Counted from the stretch's first letter, positions 51,317 to 60,792 are shown. The stretch is DNA of 64,000 nt from Miniphocaeibacter massiliensis (GCF_900232905.1 NZ_OCTQ01000001.1:682001-746000), one strand, 5' to 3'. Numbers and translations: made by a program. The notes: a model not told the origin generated them from the sequence alone.

Positions 51317-51883
51317 ATGATTAAAAAAATTTATATATTATCTTTAGTTTCTATCTTAACATTGTTTATTTGTACATCCTGTACTGATTATAACAAAAAT
51401 AATTCCAGTACTAGTATAGTTTTTAATCCTACACCACAATTTGATTATGAATATTTTAATTCTCTAGAAGAAATGAAAAATGCTAGTAATTTAATTATAA
51501 AAGGAAGTATAATAAGCGATGATGGTATACATGAAATAAAACTTACTCCTGGTGAGGAATACGAAACAGAAATAAAGTATCATTTATACACTATAAAAAT
51601 AGATGAAACAATTGAAACTTCTAACTATACTAATAAAACTGTACAAATAAAAATACCTTCTTCTGAAGATATTGACTCAAAATTTTCAATTGGTACAAAT
51701 GGAATATTTTTCCTAGAAACTTATGAAAACTTCCCTGCATCTTTAATAAATTTAGACCAATCTTATTTAAAAATAGAAAAGGATAAGGTGCAATTAGATG
51801 AAAACACTAAAGAATTACTTCCAATTAATGATAAAAGCAATGAAGTACCTGTTGATAATGTAATTGAAAAAATACAAGAATAG
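51317..51883 (+). CDS. Lipoprotein, partner of matrixin protease
   Basis: A 188-residue lipoprotein: signal peptide with lipobox CTSC (Cys22), then a soluble domain of ~165 residues with FNSLEEMKNASNLIIKGSI near residue 50 and beta-rich character. No family recognised; the pattern recalls small lipoproteins encoded next to secreted metalloproteases. SD AAGGAGG. Terminator follows. It may be an inhibitor, anchor or chaperone for the protease; unproven. Confidence 0.6.
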   Translation: MIKKIYILSLVSILTLFICTSCTDYNKNNSSTSIVFNPTPQFDYEYFNSLEEMKNASNLIIKGSIISDDGIHEIKLTPGEEYETEIKYHLYTIKIDETIETSNYTNKTVQIKIPSSEDIDSKFSIGTNGIFFLETYENFPASLINLDQSYLKIEKDKVQLDENTKELLPINDKSNEVPVDNVIEKIQE

Positions 51884-51894
51884 TTATAGTAAAC

Positions 51895-51920
51895 AAAAAA
51901 GCGCTATTATTAGCGCTTTT
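51895..51920. terminator. Bidirectional terminator between lipoprotein gene and rplS
   Basis: AAAAGCGCTA / TAGCGCTTTT with TTAT loop, between convergent genes. Confidence 0.9.
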
Positions 51921-51923
51921 ATC

Positions 51924-52274
51924 TTATCTGAAGCTTTGTTTTTCTTTTACTTTAGCAGCTTTACCTACTCTATCTCTTAAGTAATATAATTTAGATCTTC
52001 TAACTTTACCTTTTCTTATAACTTTTAATGCTTCAACTCTTGGTGAGTTCATTGGGAATGTTCTTTCAATTCCAGTTCCATAAGCAACTCTTCTTACTGT
52101 AAAAGTTTTTCTTGAGCCTGTTCCTTGAATTTTTATAACTGTTCCCTCGAATTTTTGGATTCTTTCTTTAGAACCTTCTTTAATTCTGTAGTCTAATACT
52201 ACTGTGTCTCCAACATTAAATTCAAATTTATTTTCTCTAACTTGTTCTTGTTCTATTTGCTTTATTATATCCAT
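51924..52274 (-). CDS. rplS: 50S ribosomal protein L19
   Basis: A 116-residue L19: [40 protein letters not shown] and [19 protein letters not shown] typical of the family. Downstream of trmD as in most bacteria. A separate promoter and a structured leader precede it. Confidence 0.97.
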   Translation of the reverse strand: MDIIKQIEQEQVRENKFEFNVGDTVVLDYRIKEGSKERIQKFEGTVIKIQGTGSRKTFTVRRVAYGTGIERTFPMNSPRVEALKVIRKGKVRRSKLYYLRDRVGKAAKVKEKQSFR

Positions 52275-52347
52275 TTGTAAAATCCTCCTATTTATTAAAT
52301 GTTCTTGCTTTGAAAGCAGAGGACCATCCGTTTTACATGACTTTGTG
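52275..52347 (-). promoter_or_regulatory. rplS leader (candidate L19 leader RNA)
   Basis: A ~70-nt leader between the promoter and the L19 start. It contains a TGCTTTcaAAGCA hairpin and a GGTCCTCTG stretch upstream of the SD TAGGAGG. Firmicutes are known to carry an L19 autoregulatory leader at this position; similarity to that element was judged only from position and the GC hairpin. Confidence 0.4.
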
Positions 52348-52376
52348 ATTATAGCATAATAATTACGCTATTTCAA
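52348..52376 (-). promoter_or_regulatory. rplS promoter overlapping the end of trmD
   Basis: Minus strand: TTGAAA (52376-52371), 17-bp spacer, perfect TATAAT (52353-52348). The -35 lies at the end of trmD, so L19 can be made independently of the operon. Confidence 0.75.
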
Positions 52377-53063
52377 TTTATTGTTTTTTATATATTTTTC
52401 ATATATGTCTGGTCTTTTATTCTTAGTATTTACTAAAGAGCTTTCTTTTTTCCACTCTTCTATTTTTTTATGGTTACCACTAAATAAAACTTCTGGTACT
52501 TTATGTCCATTAAATTCTCTAGGTCTTGTATATACATTATTTTGAAGTAATACATTATAATGAGAGTCTGTTACTGCACTTTCATCATTTCCAAGTACTC
52601 CTTCTACAAGTCTAGAAACTGAATCTATTACTACCATTGCTGCAAGTTCTCCACCTGTCATTACATAATCTCCAATAGATAATTCCATGTCTACGTAATT
52701 ATCTACTATTCTTGAGTCTATACCTTCATAATGACCACACAAAAGTATAATATCATCATATTTTGACAACTCTTTACACTTTTCTTGGTCTAGCACTTCC
52801 CCTTGTGGAGACATATATACAACTAGGCTATCTTTTGTTTTAGAATCCATAATGCAGTCATAAACTGGTTGAGGTGTCATTAACATTCCTGCTCCTCCAC
52901 CATATATCTCATCATCAACTCTATTGTGTTTATCTTTAGAATAATCTCTAATATTTTTAACAGTTAAATCTATTATTCCTTTTTCTAAAGCCTTACCTAT
53001 TACACCATAATTGTTCAATGAGTTAATAAATTCTGGAAATAATGTCAATATTTGAAATTTCAT
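52368..53063 (-). CDS. trmD: tRNA (guanine37-N1)-methyltransferase
   Basis: A 231-residue SPOUT methyltransferase producing m1G37. Trefoil-knot motifs: ILTLFPEFINSL, YVMTGGELAAMVVIDSVSRL (in part) and DEIYGGGAGMLM, LLCGHYEGIDSRI. Overlaps rimM by 4 nt. Normal length and context. Confidence 0.96.
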   Translation of the reverse strand: MKFQILTLFPEFINSLNNYGVIGKALEKGIIDLTVKNIRDYSKDKHNRVDDEIYGGGAGMLMTPQPVYDCIMDSKTKDSLVVYMSPQGEVLDQEKCKELSKYDDIILLCGHYEGIDSRIVDNYVDMELSIGDYVMTGGELAAMVVIDSVSRLVEGVLGNDESAVTDSHYNVLLQNNVYTRPREFNGHKVPEVLFSGNHKKIEEWKKESSLVNTKNKRPDIYEKYIKNNKLK

Positions 53064-53557
53064 TCAATAATACCTTCTATTAATTCAGTATAAATTTTCC
53101 CATTTTTTATATCTACATTTTTTATAAATTCTTTTACTGCTGGTATCATAAATTCTTTTTTATTCTTATCTTCACAAATATAAATATCATTTGCTTGGTT
53201 AGACATAACCTCTTTTACAACTCCAATAAGCTTGTCACCATCTATTATTTCCATACCAACTAAATCGCTAATATAGTAAATATCTTCTGGCAATTCCAGT
53301 CTATCTTCCTCATTAATATAAATATATTTGTCTTTGAATTTTAGTACTTCGTTTATATTGTTATAACCTTCAAGTTTTACATAAACCAACCCTCTATGAA
53401 GTCTTGTCTTTTTAATTTTTACTTTAGTCTTTTCATCTTCAATGTAAAAATCAATTTTTTCATCAAATCTTTCTGGATAATCAGTTAATGGATAAATTTT
53501 TATATCACCTTTTATCCCATGAGTATTGGTTATATATCCTACTTTTATAAGTTCCAT
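53060..53557 (-). CDS. rimM: 16S rRNA maturation factor RimM
   Basis: A 165-residue 30S assembly factor: VGYITNTHGIKGDIKIYPLTD at the N-terminus (in part), PRC-barrel C-terminus with YYISDLVGMEI and FMIPAVKEFIKNVD. Between khpA and trmD as usual. Confidence 0.94.
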   Translation of the reverse strand: MELIKVGYITNTHGIKGDIKIYPLTDYPERFDEKIDFYIEDEKTKVKIKKTRLHRGLVYVKLEGYNNINEVLKFKDKYIYINEEDRLELPEDIYYISDLVGMEIIDGDKLIGVVKEVMSNQANDIYICEDKNKKEFMIPAVKEFIKNVDIKNGKIYTELIEGIIE

Positions 53558-53563
53558 AAATAC

Positions 53564-53794
53564 CTACTGAATAATATCTACAGCTACTTTTATACCATCT
53601 TTGATAGCGGCAGCTTTAACCAAAGTTCTTATAGCTTTTGCTATTTTACCTTCTTTTCCTATAATTCTTCCTAAATCATTAGAGTCTGCCTTAACTTCAA
53701 TTACTAAGGTATTGCCTTCTTCTCTACTTGTAACAACTACTGCCTCAGGTTTTTCTACTAATTCTTTTGCAATAGCTTCTACTAATTCAACCAT
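53564..53794 (-). CDS. khpA: KH-domain RNA-binding protein KhpA (YlqC)
   Basis: A 76-residue single KH domain: GRIIGKEGKIAKAIRTL is the GxxG RNA-binding loop region. In the rpsP-khpA-rimM-trmD order of Firmicutes; partner KhpB not in the window. Confidence 0.94.
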   Translation of the reverse strand: MVELVEAIAKELVEKPEAVVVTSREEGNTLVIEVKADSNDLGRIIGKEGKIAKAIRTLVKAAAIKDGIKVAVDIIQ

Positions 53795-53815
53795 AATACC
53801 TCCTATTAAAGGCTA

Positions 53816-54067
53816 TTATTTAGCTTCGTAAACACCATTATTTTTAAATAATCTGTTTACTGTATCTGTTGGTTTTGCACCATTTTTAATCCATTGGTTT
53901 ACTTTTTCAGCATCTACTTTAACTGTTTTAGGCTCAGTTAGTGGATTATAGTATCCTATTTCTTCTATGAATTTTCCATCTCTAGGAGCTCTTTCATCTG
54001 CTACTACTATTCTATAAAATGGATTTTTCTTTGATCCTATTCTTTTTAATCTAATTTTTACTGCCAT
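53816..54067 (-). CDS. rpsP: 30S ribosomal protein S16
   Basis: An 83-residue S16: [20 protein letters not shown] and [12 protein letters not shown] are diagnostic. The frame opens 15 nt earlier, but ATG 54067 has GGAGG upstream and the canonical N-terminus. Confidence 0.97.
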   Translation of the reverse strand: MAVKIRLKRIGSKKNPFYRIVVADERAPRDGKFIEEIGYYNPLTEPKTVKVDAEKVNQWIKNGAKPTDTVNRLFKNNGVYEAK

Positions 54068-54099
54068 TAATAAAACCTCCAAAATTTTTTATTTAAAAT

Positions 54100-55443
54100 T
54101 TATTTAAAAAGCGGAAAGCCGAACTTACCTCTTTTTTTCATGTTTTTACCCATATTTCCCATTTGTTTCATCATTTTTTTAGTGTCTTTAAACTGTTTTA
54201 AAAGTTTATTTAATTCGGAAATATTTGACCCTGAACCGTTTGCTATTCTCTTTCTTCTACTAGCATCTATTATTTCAGGATTTTCTCTTTCTTTCTGTGT
54301 CATGGACTGAATCATTGCTTCAATCTTTTTTATTTCTTTTTCTCCAAAGCTAATTCCTTTTAGTGCTTTAGAATTTACTCCTGGTATCATTCCAAGTAAA
54401 TCTTCAATTGGTCCCATGTTTCTCATTTGACCAAGTTGTTCTAGGAAGTCATTAAAGTCATATTTTTGCGACCTTATTTTTTCTTCTAATTCTCTAGCTT
54501 TCTTTTCATCTATTGCTGTTTGTGCTTTTTCTATTAAAGATAAAACATCACCCATTCCAAGTATTCTAGATGCCATTCTATCTGGATGGAATGGTTCTAA
54601 ATCTTCTAGCTTTTCTCCAACACCAATAAACTTAATAGGTTTTTCTGCTACATTTCTAATTGAAAGAGCTGCTCCACCTCTTGCATCACCATCTAATTTT
54701 GTAAGAATAATTCCAGTTACATCTAATTCTTCATTAAATGTTTTTGCAACATTTACTGCATCTTGTCCTGTCATAGCATCTACTACTAAAAGTATTTCAT
54801 CTGGATTTACTGTAGATTTAATATCTCTTAGTTCTTGCATTAATTCTTCATCTATATGAAGACGTCCCGCTGTATCTAATATAACAACGTCATTACTATT
54901 TTTCTTTGCCTCTTCAATTGCTTGTTTGGCTATTTCTACAGGGCTAATTTTATCTCCAAGTGTAAATACTGGAACACCAACTTTTTCTCCAACAACTTGT
55001 AATTGTTTTATAGCTGCTGGTCTATAAATATCTCCTGCAACTAAAAGAGGTCTTTTACCTTGTTTCTTCAAATGAAGTGCAAGCTTACCACCATGAGTAG
55101 TCTTACCTGCTCCTTGCAAACCAGTTAACAAGATTACTGTTGGAGGATTAGATGATATGTTTAATTTTGCCTCACTTTCACCCATTAATTTTGTAAGTTC
55201 TTCATTTACAATCTTAACGACTTGCTGTCCTGGAGTAAGGCTTTCCATAACTTCTGAGCCCAATGCTCTTTCCTTTACAGTTTTTATAAAATCTTTAACA
55301 ACTTTGAAGTTAACATCCGCTTCTAACAGCGCTAGTTTAACTTCTCTCATTGCTACATCAATATCTTTTTCTGTAAGTTTACCTTTACCAGTTAGCTTAG
55401 AAAGGGCATTTTGTAATTTATCGGATAAATTTTCAAATATCAT
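54100..55443 (-). CDS. ffh: Signal recognition particle GTPase Ffh
   Basis: A 447-residue SRP54: N domain, G1 GLQGAGKTTHGGKLA (~107), G3 DTAGR, G4 TKLDGDARGG, and Met-rich M domain (~330-447, MRNMGPIEDLLGMIPG; KKMMKQMGNMGKNMKKR) that binds signal peptides and 4.5S RNA. Note GKTTHGGK where TTxxGKLA is common (usually T-x-x-G-K). Overlaps ylxM. Confidence 0.97.
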   Translation of the reverse strand: MIFENLSDKLQNALSKLTGKGKLTEKDIDVAMREVKLALLEADVNFKVVKDFIKTVKERALGSEVMESLTPGQQVVKIVNEELTKLMGESEAKLNISSNPPTVILLTGLQGAGKTTHGGKLALHLKKQGKRPLLVAGDIYRPAAIKQLQVVGEKVGVPVFTLGDKISPVEIAKQAIEEAKKNSNDVVILDTAGRLHIDEELMQELRDIKSTVNPDEILLVVDAMTGQDAVNVAKTFNEELDVTGIILTKLDGDARGGAALSIRNVAEKPIKFIGVGEKLEDLEPFHPDRMASRILGMGDVLSLIEKAQTAIDEKKARELEEKIRSQKYDFNDFLEQLGQMRNMGPIEDLLGMIPGVNSKALKGISFGEKEIKKIEAMIQSMTQKERENPEIIDASRRKRIANGSGSNISELNKLLKQFKDTKKMMKQMGNMGKNMKKRGKFGFPLFK

Positions 55444-55804
55444 AACTACTATCTCCCATGTTTTCTCTCTGGAACTTATTTATTTTAGAAACTATTTTTT
55501 CTAATTTGTCTTTATCATTAGTATTAACTTCCAGCATTTCCAATTCCAAATTAATTGTAGTTAACAACTTATTTATTTCGTCATTTTTTTTCATTAATCT
55601 TAAATTTTCTTCAAATTCATATAATTTGTTAACTGCTCTTTTAATATTTTCAGAAACTGCTTGCTTAGAAACCCCATAAATTTCAGCAATTTCTGTTAAT
55701 GACAAATCCTCATTGTAATACTCATCAACCATTTTATACTGTTTCTTTGAAAGAAGTTCTCCATAATAGTCAAAAAGTATTCCTACCTCAACAAGTTTCT
55801 CCAT
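55433..55804 (-). CDS. ylxM: YlxM/p13-like UPF0122 protein
   Basis: A 123-residue sigma-like helix-turn-helix protein (UPF0122): QYKMVDEYYNEDLSLTEIAE and YGVSKQAVSENIKRA form the HTH. It is co-operonic with ffh and thought to modulate SRP. Starts the ylxM-ffh-rpsP-khpA-rimM-trmD operon with its own promoter. Confidence 0.94.
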   Translation of the reverse strand: MEKLVEVGILFDYYGELLSKKQYKMVDEYYNEDLSLTEIAEIYGVSKQAVSENIKRAVNKLYEFEENLRLMKKNDEINKLLTTINLELEMLEVNTNDKDKLEKIVSKINKFQRENMGDSSYDI

Positions 55805-55848
55805 CTTTACCTCTTCCTCGCTGTCAACCTTTTACATTGACCTTAATT

Positions 55849-55877
55849 AGTATACCCTTTTGTCCGCCTTAAGTCAA
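55849..55877 (-). promoter_or_regulatory. Promoter of the ylxM-ffh operon
   Basis: Minus strand: TTGACT (55877-55872), 17-bp spacer, TATACT (55854-55849), about 45 nt before the ylxM start. Confidence 0.8.
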
Positions 55878-55935
55878 CAATTTTTACTCAATAATTCAAA
55901 GTTTTTGTTTATTACTATTTTCTTAAATTTATAAT

Positions 55936-55967
55936 AAAAAAAGAAAGTTATATAACTTTCTTTTTTT
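55936..55967 (-). terminator. Terminator after the ATP-grasp ligase gene
   Basis: Fully palindromic AAAGAAAGTTATATAACTTTCTTT with extended A/T tracts. Confidence 0.85.
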
Positions 55968-55979
55968 CTATAATAATTA

Positions 55980-57197
55980 TTAATCTTCTTGTCTACTTGG
56001 CTGAAGTTTTGGATAATATTTTATAGTTCCAAGTCTTCTTCTCATATAAAGTAAAAATCTCTTTAAATTTCTATCTTCTTTATACCACTGAGTAAATTCA
56101 TAACCTTTTTTTATTAATTTCTTTGCATATTCAGCATCATCTTTATTAGCATATTTTTTTAACACTGAAGGGTCTGCATATAACCATAATTTTTCCCTCT
56201 TATGATAGTATGTAGGCTCATCTTTTCCATATATTAAATCGTCCACTAAAAATTCAACAAAATTACAACCACCAGTAGTCATATAAAAACTTGAACGCCC
56301 TTGTCTTATATTTATTTCAAACACTTTATGTTTTCCATCTCTTCTGTCATATTTAAAATCAAAGTTTGCAAACCCTCTATAATTAATGTCTTCCAAAAAC
56401 TTTTTAGCCATTTTATAAATTTCTGGATTATCTTGGGTAACTAAAGCATTGTAATTACCTATACCTTGTGGTTGACATTCATCTAAAAGACATTTTCCGA
56501 AACACATCATTTTCACTCTGCCTTTTGTATCTACATATGCATTTAAAACAGCCATAGTTGAATGGTCTCCTGGGATAAAATCTTGAACTATAAGTTCTCC
56601 AGTATAACCTGCATCATATACATCTTTTATAATTTTTTCATATTCTTCTTTATTATTAGCCTTGTATGCTTTTTTCTTTCCTTCAAAGTCTAAATGTAAA
56701 AACTCAATACTATCATTTGGTTTTACAGCTAAAGGAAATTCAAAAGGAATTTCATAATTATCTCTCATATCTTTAGAAATTACATAAGTGTTTGGATAAT
56801 CTAAGCCATATTTTTCACAAATTTCATAAAAATCTTTTTTGTTCTCTAGCTGTTGCTGCATCTCTAAAGAAACATAATTAAATAAAAAATATTCTTCTAA
56901 AGCTTCTTTATTATTGGTTATTAAACTAGTATATCCATCTGAACAAGAAATAAGTATTAATTTTTTACCTTGTTCACTATATTTTTTACCCACCTCTAGC
57001 ATTTTTTCTAAAAATACATCTTGAGTATCGAATCCTTCAAAAGTTTTAACATCTACTATTTTAGAATTTTGTGTAAATGGTAATGGCATTTTGCCAAGTG
57101 TTACTGAATTTATTCCATAAGCTTGGTGGAATGACCTTGCAACTCCATAAGCATTTATATCTGTTCCTAATATTATAGGTAGAAAATCTTCTTTCAT
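55980..57197 (-). CDS. ATP-grasp carboxylate-amine ligase, candidate D-aspartate ligase
   Basis: A 405-residue ATP-grasp enzyme. N-terminal LGTDINAYGVARSFHQAYGI; ATP-binding FPLAVKPNDSIEFLHLDF; GELIVQDFIPGDHSTMAVLNAY (in part); C-terminal metal site GFANFDFKYDRRDGKHKVFEINIRQGRSS (in part; Asp, Glu and Asn ligands). The FIPGD...GFxNFDxKYDRRDG...FEINxRQGRS pattern recalls Aslfm-type D-aspartate ligases that add D-Asp to the Lys side chain in peptidoglycan. Monocistronic, with its own SD and terminator. Specificity is inference; other amino-acid ligases are possible. Confidence 0.7.
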   Translation of the reverse strand: MKEDFLPIILGTDINAYGVARSFHQAYGINSVTLGKMPLPFTQNSKIVDVKTFEGFDTQDVFLEKMLEVGKKYSEQGKKLILISCSDGYTSLITNNKEALEEYFLFNYVSLEMQQQLENKKDFYEICEKYGLDYPNTYVISKDMRDNYEIPFEFPLAVKPNDSIEFLHLDFEGKKKAYKANNKEEYEKIIKDVYDAGYTGELIVQDFIPGDHSTMAVLNAYVDTKGRVKMMCFGKCLLDECQPQGIGNYNALVTQDNPEIYKMAKKFLEDINYRGFANFDFKYDRRDGKHKVFEINIRQGRSSFYMTTGGCNFVEFLVDDLIYGKDEPTYYHKREKLWLYADPSVLKKYANKDDAEYAKKLIKKGYEFTQWYKEDRNLKRFLLYMRRRLGTIKYYPKLQPSRQED

Positions 57198-57323
57198 AAT
57201 CTCTCCTTTATATATTGATTAGTATTTACATTAATATATTATACTCTAAATTTGTATTTATGTGTAAACCTACTACTATTTACTAATCTTTTAAGATTTT
57301 ACTCTTATTTTGACTTAAATAAA

Positions 57324-57355
57324 AAAGAGGACTATTAACTTACTTAGTCCTCTTT
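57324..57355 (-). terminator. Terminator after the purine operon
   Basis: AAAGAGGACTA / TTAGTCCTCTTT with poly-U on the minus strand, downstream of the permease gene. Confidence 0.85.
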
Positions 57356-57416
57356 CTTAATTTTAATATTTGATATTATTTATCTCTATATTTATCACAT
57401 ACTAACCTCTTATGAT

Positions 57417-58985
57417 TTAAACATATTCAAAATCTTCCTCTATTTCTAACAACTTCTTGTTTTTATGACTAAAATGTAATGCTAAAGCTAATATTCCTGA
57501 TACAATATAGCCTATAACAAATGGTGATGTAGGGAATATGCCCATTTGTGCATTATGTATTAGACCAAAGAATGATAATGCTGCTCCTACAAAAAGTGTG
57601 AGTGCTACTCTGTCTAATCTATTATCTATTATGTATACAGTTAATGTTCCTAGTACCACTCCTACAAGAATTGCTCCAGACTTAACCGCTGGTATACCTT
57701 CCCACATTACTCCTCCATTTACAAGTTTATCGGTCATTTCTATTGTATATTCATTTAATCCAGATGCTTGTATTTCTGTAAAAACATTCATAACACCTAA
57801 TGCTCCTGTTACTTCTGAAAATATATAGTCTGCAAAAGGTGGTATCATAGCTATTCCTACTGCAGCATAATGTTTAACTTTGCATTCTTTGAAAGCCTGT
57901 GCAACCATAACTATTGAACACCATAAGAATGTTACTGCACAAACAGACCTTGGAACTAAATTATTTAAAAATGTAAATAATCCAAACACACCTGCCAATA
58001 ATAATATAACCGCAGATATTATTGAATATCCTATTCCTGTACCTGATTTTTTAAGCCCTGCGTGACCTAACCATATGGAATTAGGTATTATTCCTCCAAA
58101 TAACGCAGATATCATAGTGCAAATACCATTCACAAAAGATGTTTCTCTAACACTATAATCATCTCCTGCAACATTTGCCGCTTCAACATTATCTACTGTT
58201 TCTATTACATTATATATTTCAACGGGAATTATAGCTGTTAAATATGGAATTACAACTACAAATCCATTTACTAAATTTTGTATAGCTGTAACTGGGTTAG
58301 GCGTATATAGCCCAACTCCTTCAAAATTTATGCTAGTCCTTCCTAGTGCAAGTGCATATACTATTCCTCCTACTAAAGCTACTAGTAATGGTGGTATCTT
58401 TTTAGGGAATAAGTATCCTCCAAAAAACCCTAGCATAGCCACTATAAGTATTGGTAATCCCACTATTGGATCAGCATATACATCAAATAACCCTTGTGTC
58501 GCCATCCACACAAATCCTATCCCTGCTACTGTCCCAAATAAAGCCGCTCTAGGCACATTATTTTTAATCCACGGTCCCACTATTCCTCCACAAAATTCTA
58601 CAAAACCTCCTATTAAACATGCTGCCATTGAAGCTGACCATGCCAATTTAGGATCTTCGAGTGCATAATTTAGTGGAACCACTACTCCATATAACATTAC
58701 AAACATCGCTGGTGTAGAAACTCCTGATGGAATTGCTGTAACATCTGCTCTATTTTCTTTTTTGGATAATTTATATCCCATGTAAGCGTAGTAAAGTCCT
58801 CCTAAAAATAATCCAACAGATATACCTGGTATTACATACCCATAAACTATATCATCAGGCCATTTCAAAACGTTTGACAAAGTCATGATAATTATCAAAT
58901 AATTTATTATATTATTTGTTACCATGTAAACTACGCCACCTACATCTTCAACCTTAAACAAAGGTACTAAATTTTCTTTTTTCAA
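57417..58985 (-). CDS. NCS2/AzgA-type purine permease
   Basis: A 522-residue polytopic transporter (12-14 helices) of the nucleobase-cation symporter-2 / xanthine-uracil permease superfamily. TAIPSGVSTPAMFVMLYGV (~80-98) and AALFGTVAGIGFVWMATQG match the substrate half-helix regions. Starts at TTG with AGGAG 6 nt upstream. Last gene of the adenine-deaminase operon, so it probably imports adenine or another purine; the family and position agree, the exact substrate is inferred. Confidence 0.85.
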   Translation of the reverse strand: MKKENLVPLFKVEDVGGVVYMVTNNIINYLIIIMTLSNVLKWPDDIVYGYVIPGISVGLFLGGLYYAYMGYKLSKKENRADVTAIPSGVSTPAMFVMLYGVVVPLNYALEDPKLAWSASMAACLIGGFVEFCGGIVGPWIKNNVPRAALFGTVAGIGFVWMATQGLFDVYADPIVGLPILIVAMLGFFGGYLFPKKIPPLLVALVGGIVYALALGRTSINFEGVGLYTPNPVTAIQNLVNGFVVVIPYLTAIIPVEIYNVIETVDNVEAANVAGDDYSVRETSFVNGICTMISALFGGIIPNSIWLGHAGLKKSGTGIGYSIISAVILLLAGVFGLFTFLNNLVPRSVCAVTFLWCSIVMVAQAFKECKVKHYAAVGIAMIPPFADYIFSEVTGALGVMNVFTEIQASGLNEYTIEMTDKLVNGGVMWEGIPAVKSGAILVGVVLGTLTVYIIDNRLDRVALTLFVGAALSFFGLIHNAQMGIFPTSPFVIGYIVSGILALALHFSHKNKKLLEIEEDFEYV

Positions 58986-59039
58986 TATTTTCTCCTAACA
59001 CATTAAAATATAATATGCGATAAAATATATAATGAAAGT

Positions 59040-60773
59040 TTACTTTACCTCTAGATCTATAAAATCAAATATAGTTACGTCAAATAATCCTTTATCTGTT
59101 AATTTTATTTCTGGAATAACGGCAAGTGACATAAAACATAATGTCATTACTGGTTCCACAGTTTTGCTTACTTTTAATACTTCATGAGCAACTTTATGAA
59201 TATCATTTAATTTCTTATCAACCCATTCTCCAGTTTTATCACTCATTATTCCACCCAATGGCATTGGCATATTTTCTATCACTTTCTCATCTTTTACTAG
59301 AATAATACCTCCATTTTGTTTTATAAGTTCATTTACTGCAAAGTACATATCTTTGTCATTTGAACCTACTACTATTATATTATGTGAATCATGAGCTATA
59401 GATAATGCTATTGCTCCTTCTTTTAATCCGTATCCTTTTAATAGTCCTACTGCAACATTTCCTGTACCATTATGTCTTTCAACCACTGCAACTTTTAAAA
59501 TATCTTTGTCTTTTGAAAATATAAAATTACTATCTTCATCTATTTTTACTTCTTCTTTTATTTTCTTAGTTACTACTCCGCCTGGCTGAATTTCTATTAT
59601 ATTTGCCTTACCTGAAGGTATTTTAGCTTCTAATTTATCTATTGTAAAATCTTTTACATTAAAACTATTTGCTACAATAGAGCTATCTACTTTTTCTACT
59701 TCAAATAAATAATTTTTATCTTCTGATACTTTTTCTCCATTCACAAATACTAGTTCTGCATTAAAATCTTCCAAATTATTTAGAACTACTAAGTCTGCTC
59801 TATAACCTGGTGCAACTGCTCCTCTATCGTAAAGTCTAAAACACTCTGCAGCATTTAGTGTAGCCATTTGTATAGCTGTAATAGGGTCAATATTATTTTC
59901 TATACATATTCTCAAATGATTGTCTATATGACCTTTTTCTAAAATTGTTTTAGGCTGTCTATCATCTGAACAGAAAAGACATCTTCTACTATTTTCATTA
60001 GTCACTTCTTTAATTAATATCCCAAGTTCATGACAAGCTGAACCTTCTCTTAGAAGTATGTACATTCCTCTTTCTAGTCTTTCCTTCATGTCTTCTACAG
60101 TACTACATTCGTGTTCAGTATGAATTCCTGATAATATATATGCATTTAAATCATTACCTACAACTCCTGGAGAATGACCATCTATTAATTTATTTTCTTG
60201 TATTGCTAAATTTAATTTATCTACTACCATAGGAGTTGCATTTGTAACTCCTGGAAAATCCATAAACTCTCCAAGTCCTAGAATTTCTTCTTTCTTTATA
60301 TGATTTGTCATATCTTCTGCAAGAATTTTAGCACCTGCATTTTCAAATGGAGTAGCTGGAACACATGATGGTAGCATAAATTTAATATCTAATTTAGTAT
60401 TTTTTGATGCCTTTATCATATAATCTAATCCATCTAGTCCACTTACATTTACTATTTCATGAGGATCTGCAATTATTGTAGTGGTACCACAAGGAACTAG
60501 AAGTTTTCCAAGTTCTTCTGGACTAACATAAGATGATTCTATATGTATATGGCCATCTATGAAACCTGGAGATAGATACTTCCAGTCAATATCTATCTCT
60601 TTAGTTCCTTCATAATCTCCTATTCCAATTATAGTTCCATTATGAATACCAACATTTCCCTTTATTATTTTATGACTAAATACATCAATTATATTGCAAT
60701 TTTTTAATAATAAATCACATTTTTTTCTTCCTGCTGCCACATCTATTAATTCTTTTAAATTAACTTTATCCAT
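59040..60773 (-). CDS. ade: Adenine deaminase
   Basis: A 577-residue amidohydrolase converting adenine to hypoxanthine. Metal ligands/motifs: GFIDGHIHIESSYVSP (H-x-H, ~75-80), DPHEIVNVSG, IDGHSPGVVGNDLNAY (His), TEHECSTVED (His-Glu) and FCSDDRQPKTI (Asp). C-terminal substrate-domain GLKEGAIALSIAHDSHNII is present. Full length. Second gene of the leader-controlled operon, 20 nt after the paralog. Confidence 0.95.
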   Translation of the reverse strand: MDKVNLKELIDVAAGRKKCDLLLKNCNIIDVFSHKIIKGNVGIHNGTIIGIGDYEGTKEIDIDWKYLSPGFIDGHIHIESSYVSPEELGKLLVPCGTTTIIADPHEIVNVSGLDGLDYMIKASKNTKLDIKFMLPSCVPATPFENAGAKILAEDMTNHIKKEEILGLGEFMDFPGVTNATPMVVDKLNLAIQENKLIDGHSPGVVGNDLNAYILSGIHTEHECSTVEDMKERLERGMYILLREGSACHELGILIKEVTNENSRRCLFCSDDRQPKTILEKGHIDNHLRICIENNIDPITAIQMATLNAAECFRLYDRGAVAPGYRADLVVLNNLEDFNAELVFVNGEKVSEDKNYLFEVEKVDSSIVANSFNVKDFTIDKLEAKIPSGKANIIEIQPGGVVTKKIKEEVKIDEDSNFIFSKDKDILKVAVVERHNGTGNVAVGLLKGYGLKEGAIALSIAHDSHNIIVVGSNDKDMYFAVNELIKQNGGIILVKDEKVIENMPMPLGGIMSDKTGEWVDKKLNDIHKVAHEVLKVSKTVEPVMTLCFMSLAVIPEIKLTDKGLFDVTIFDFIDLEVK

Positions 60774-60792
60774 AATTTTACCTCTATTTTTA

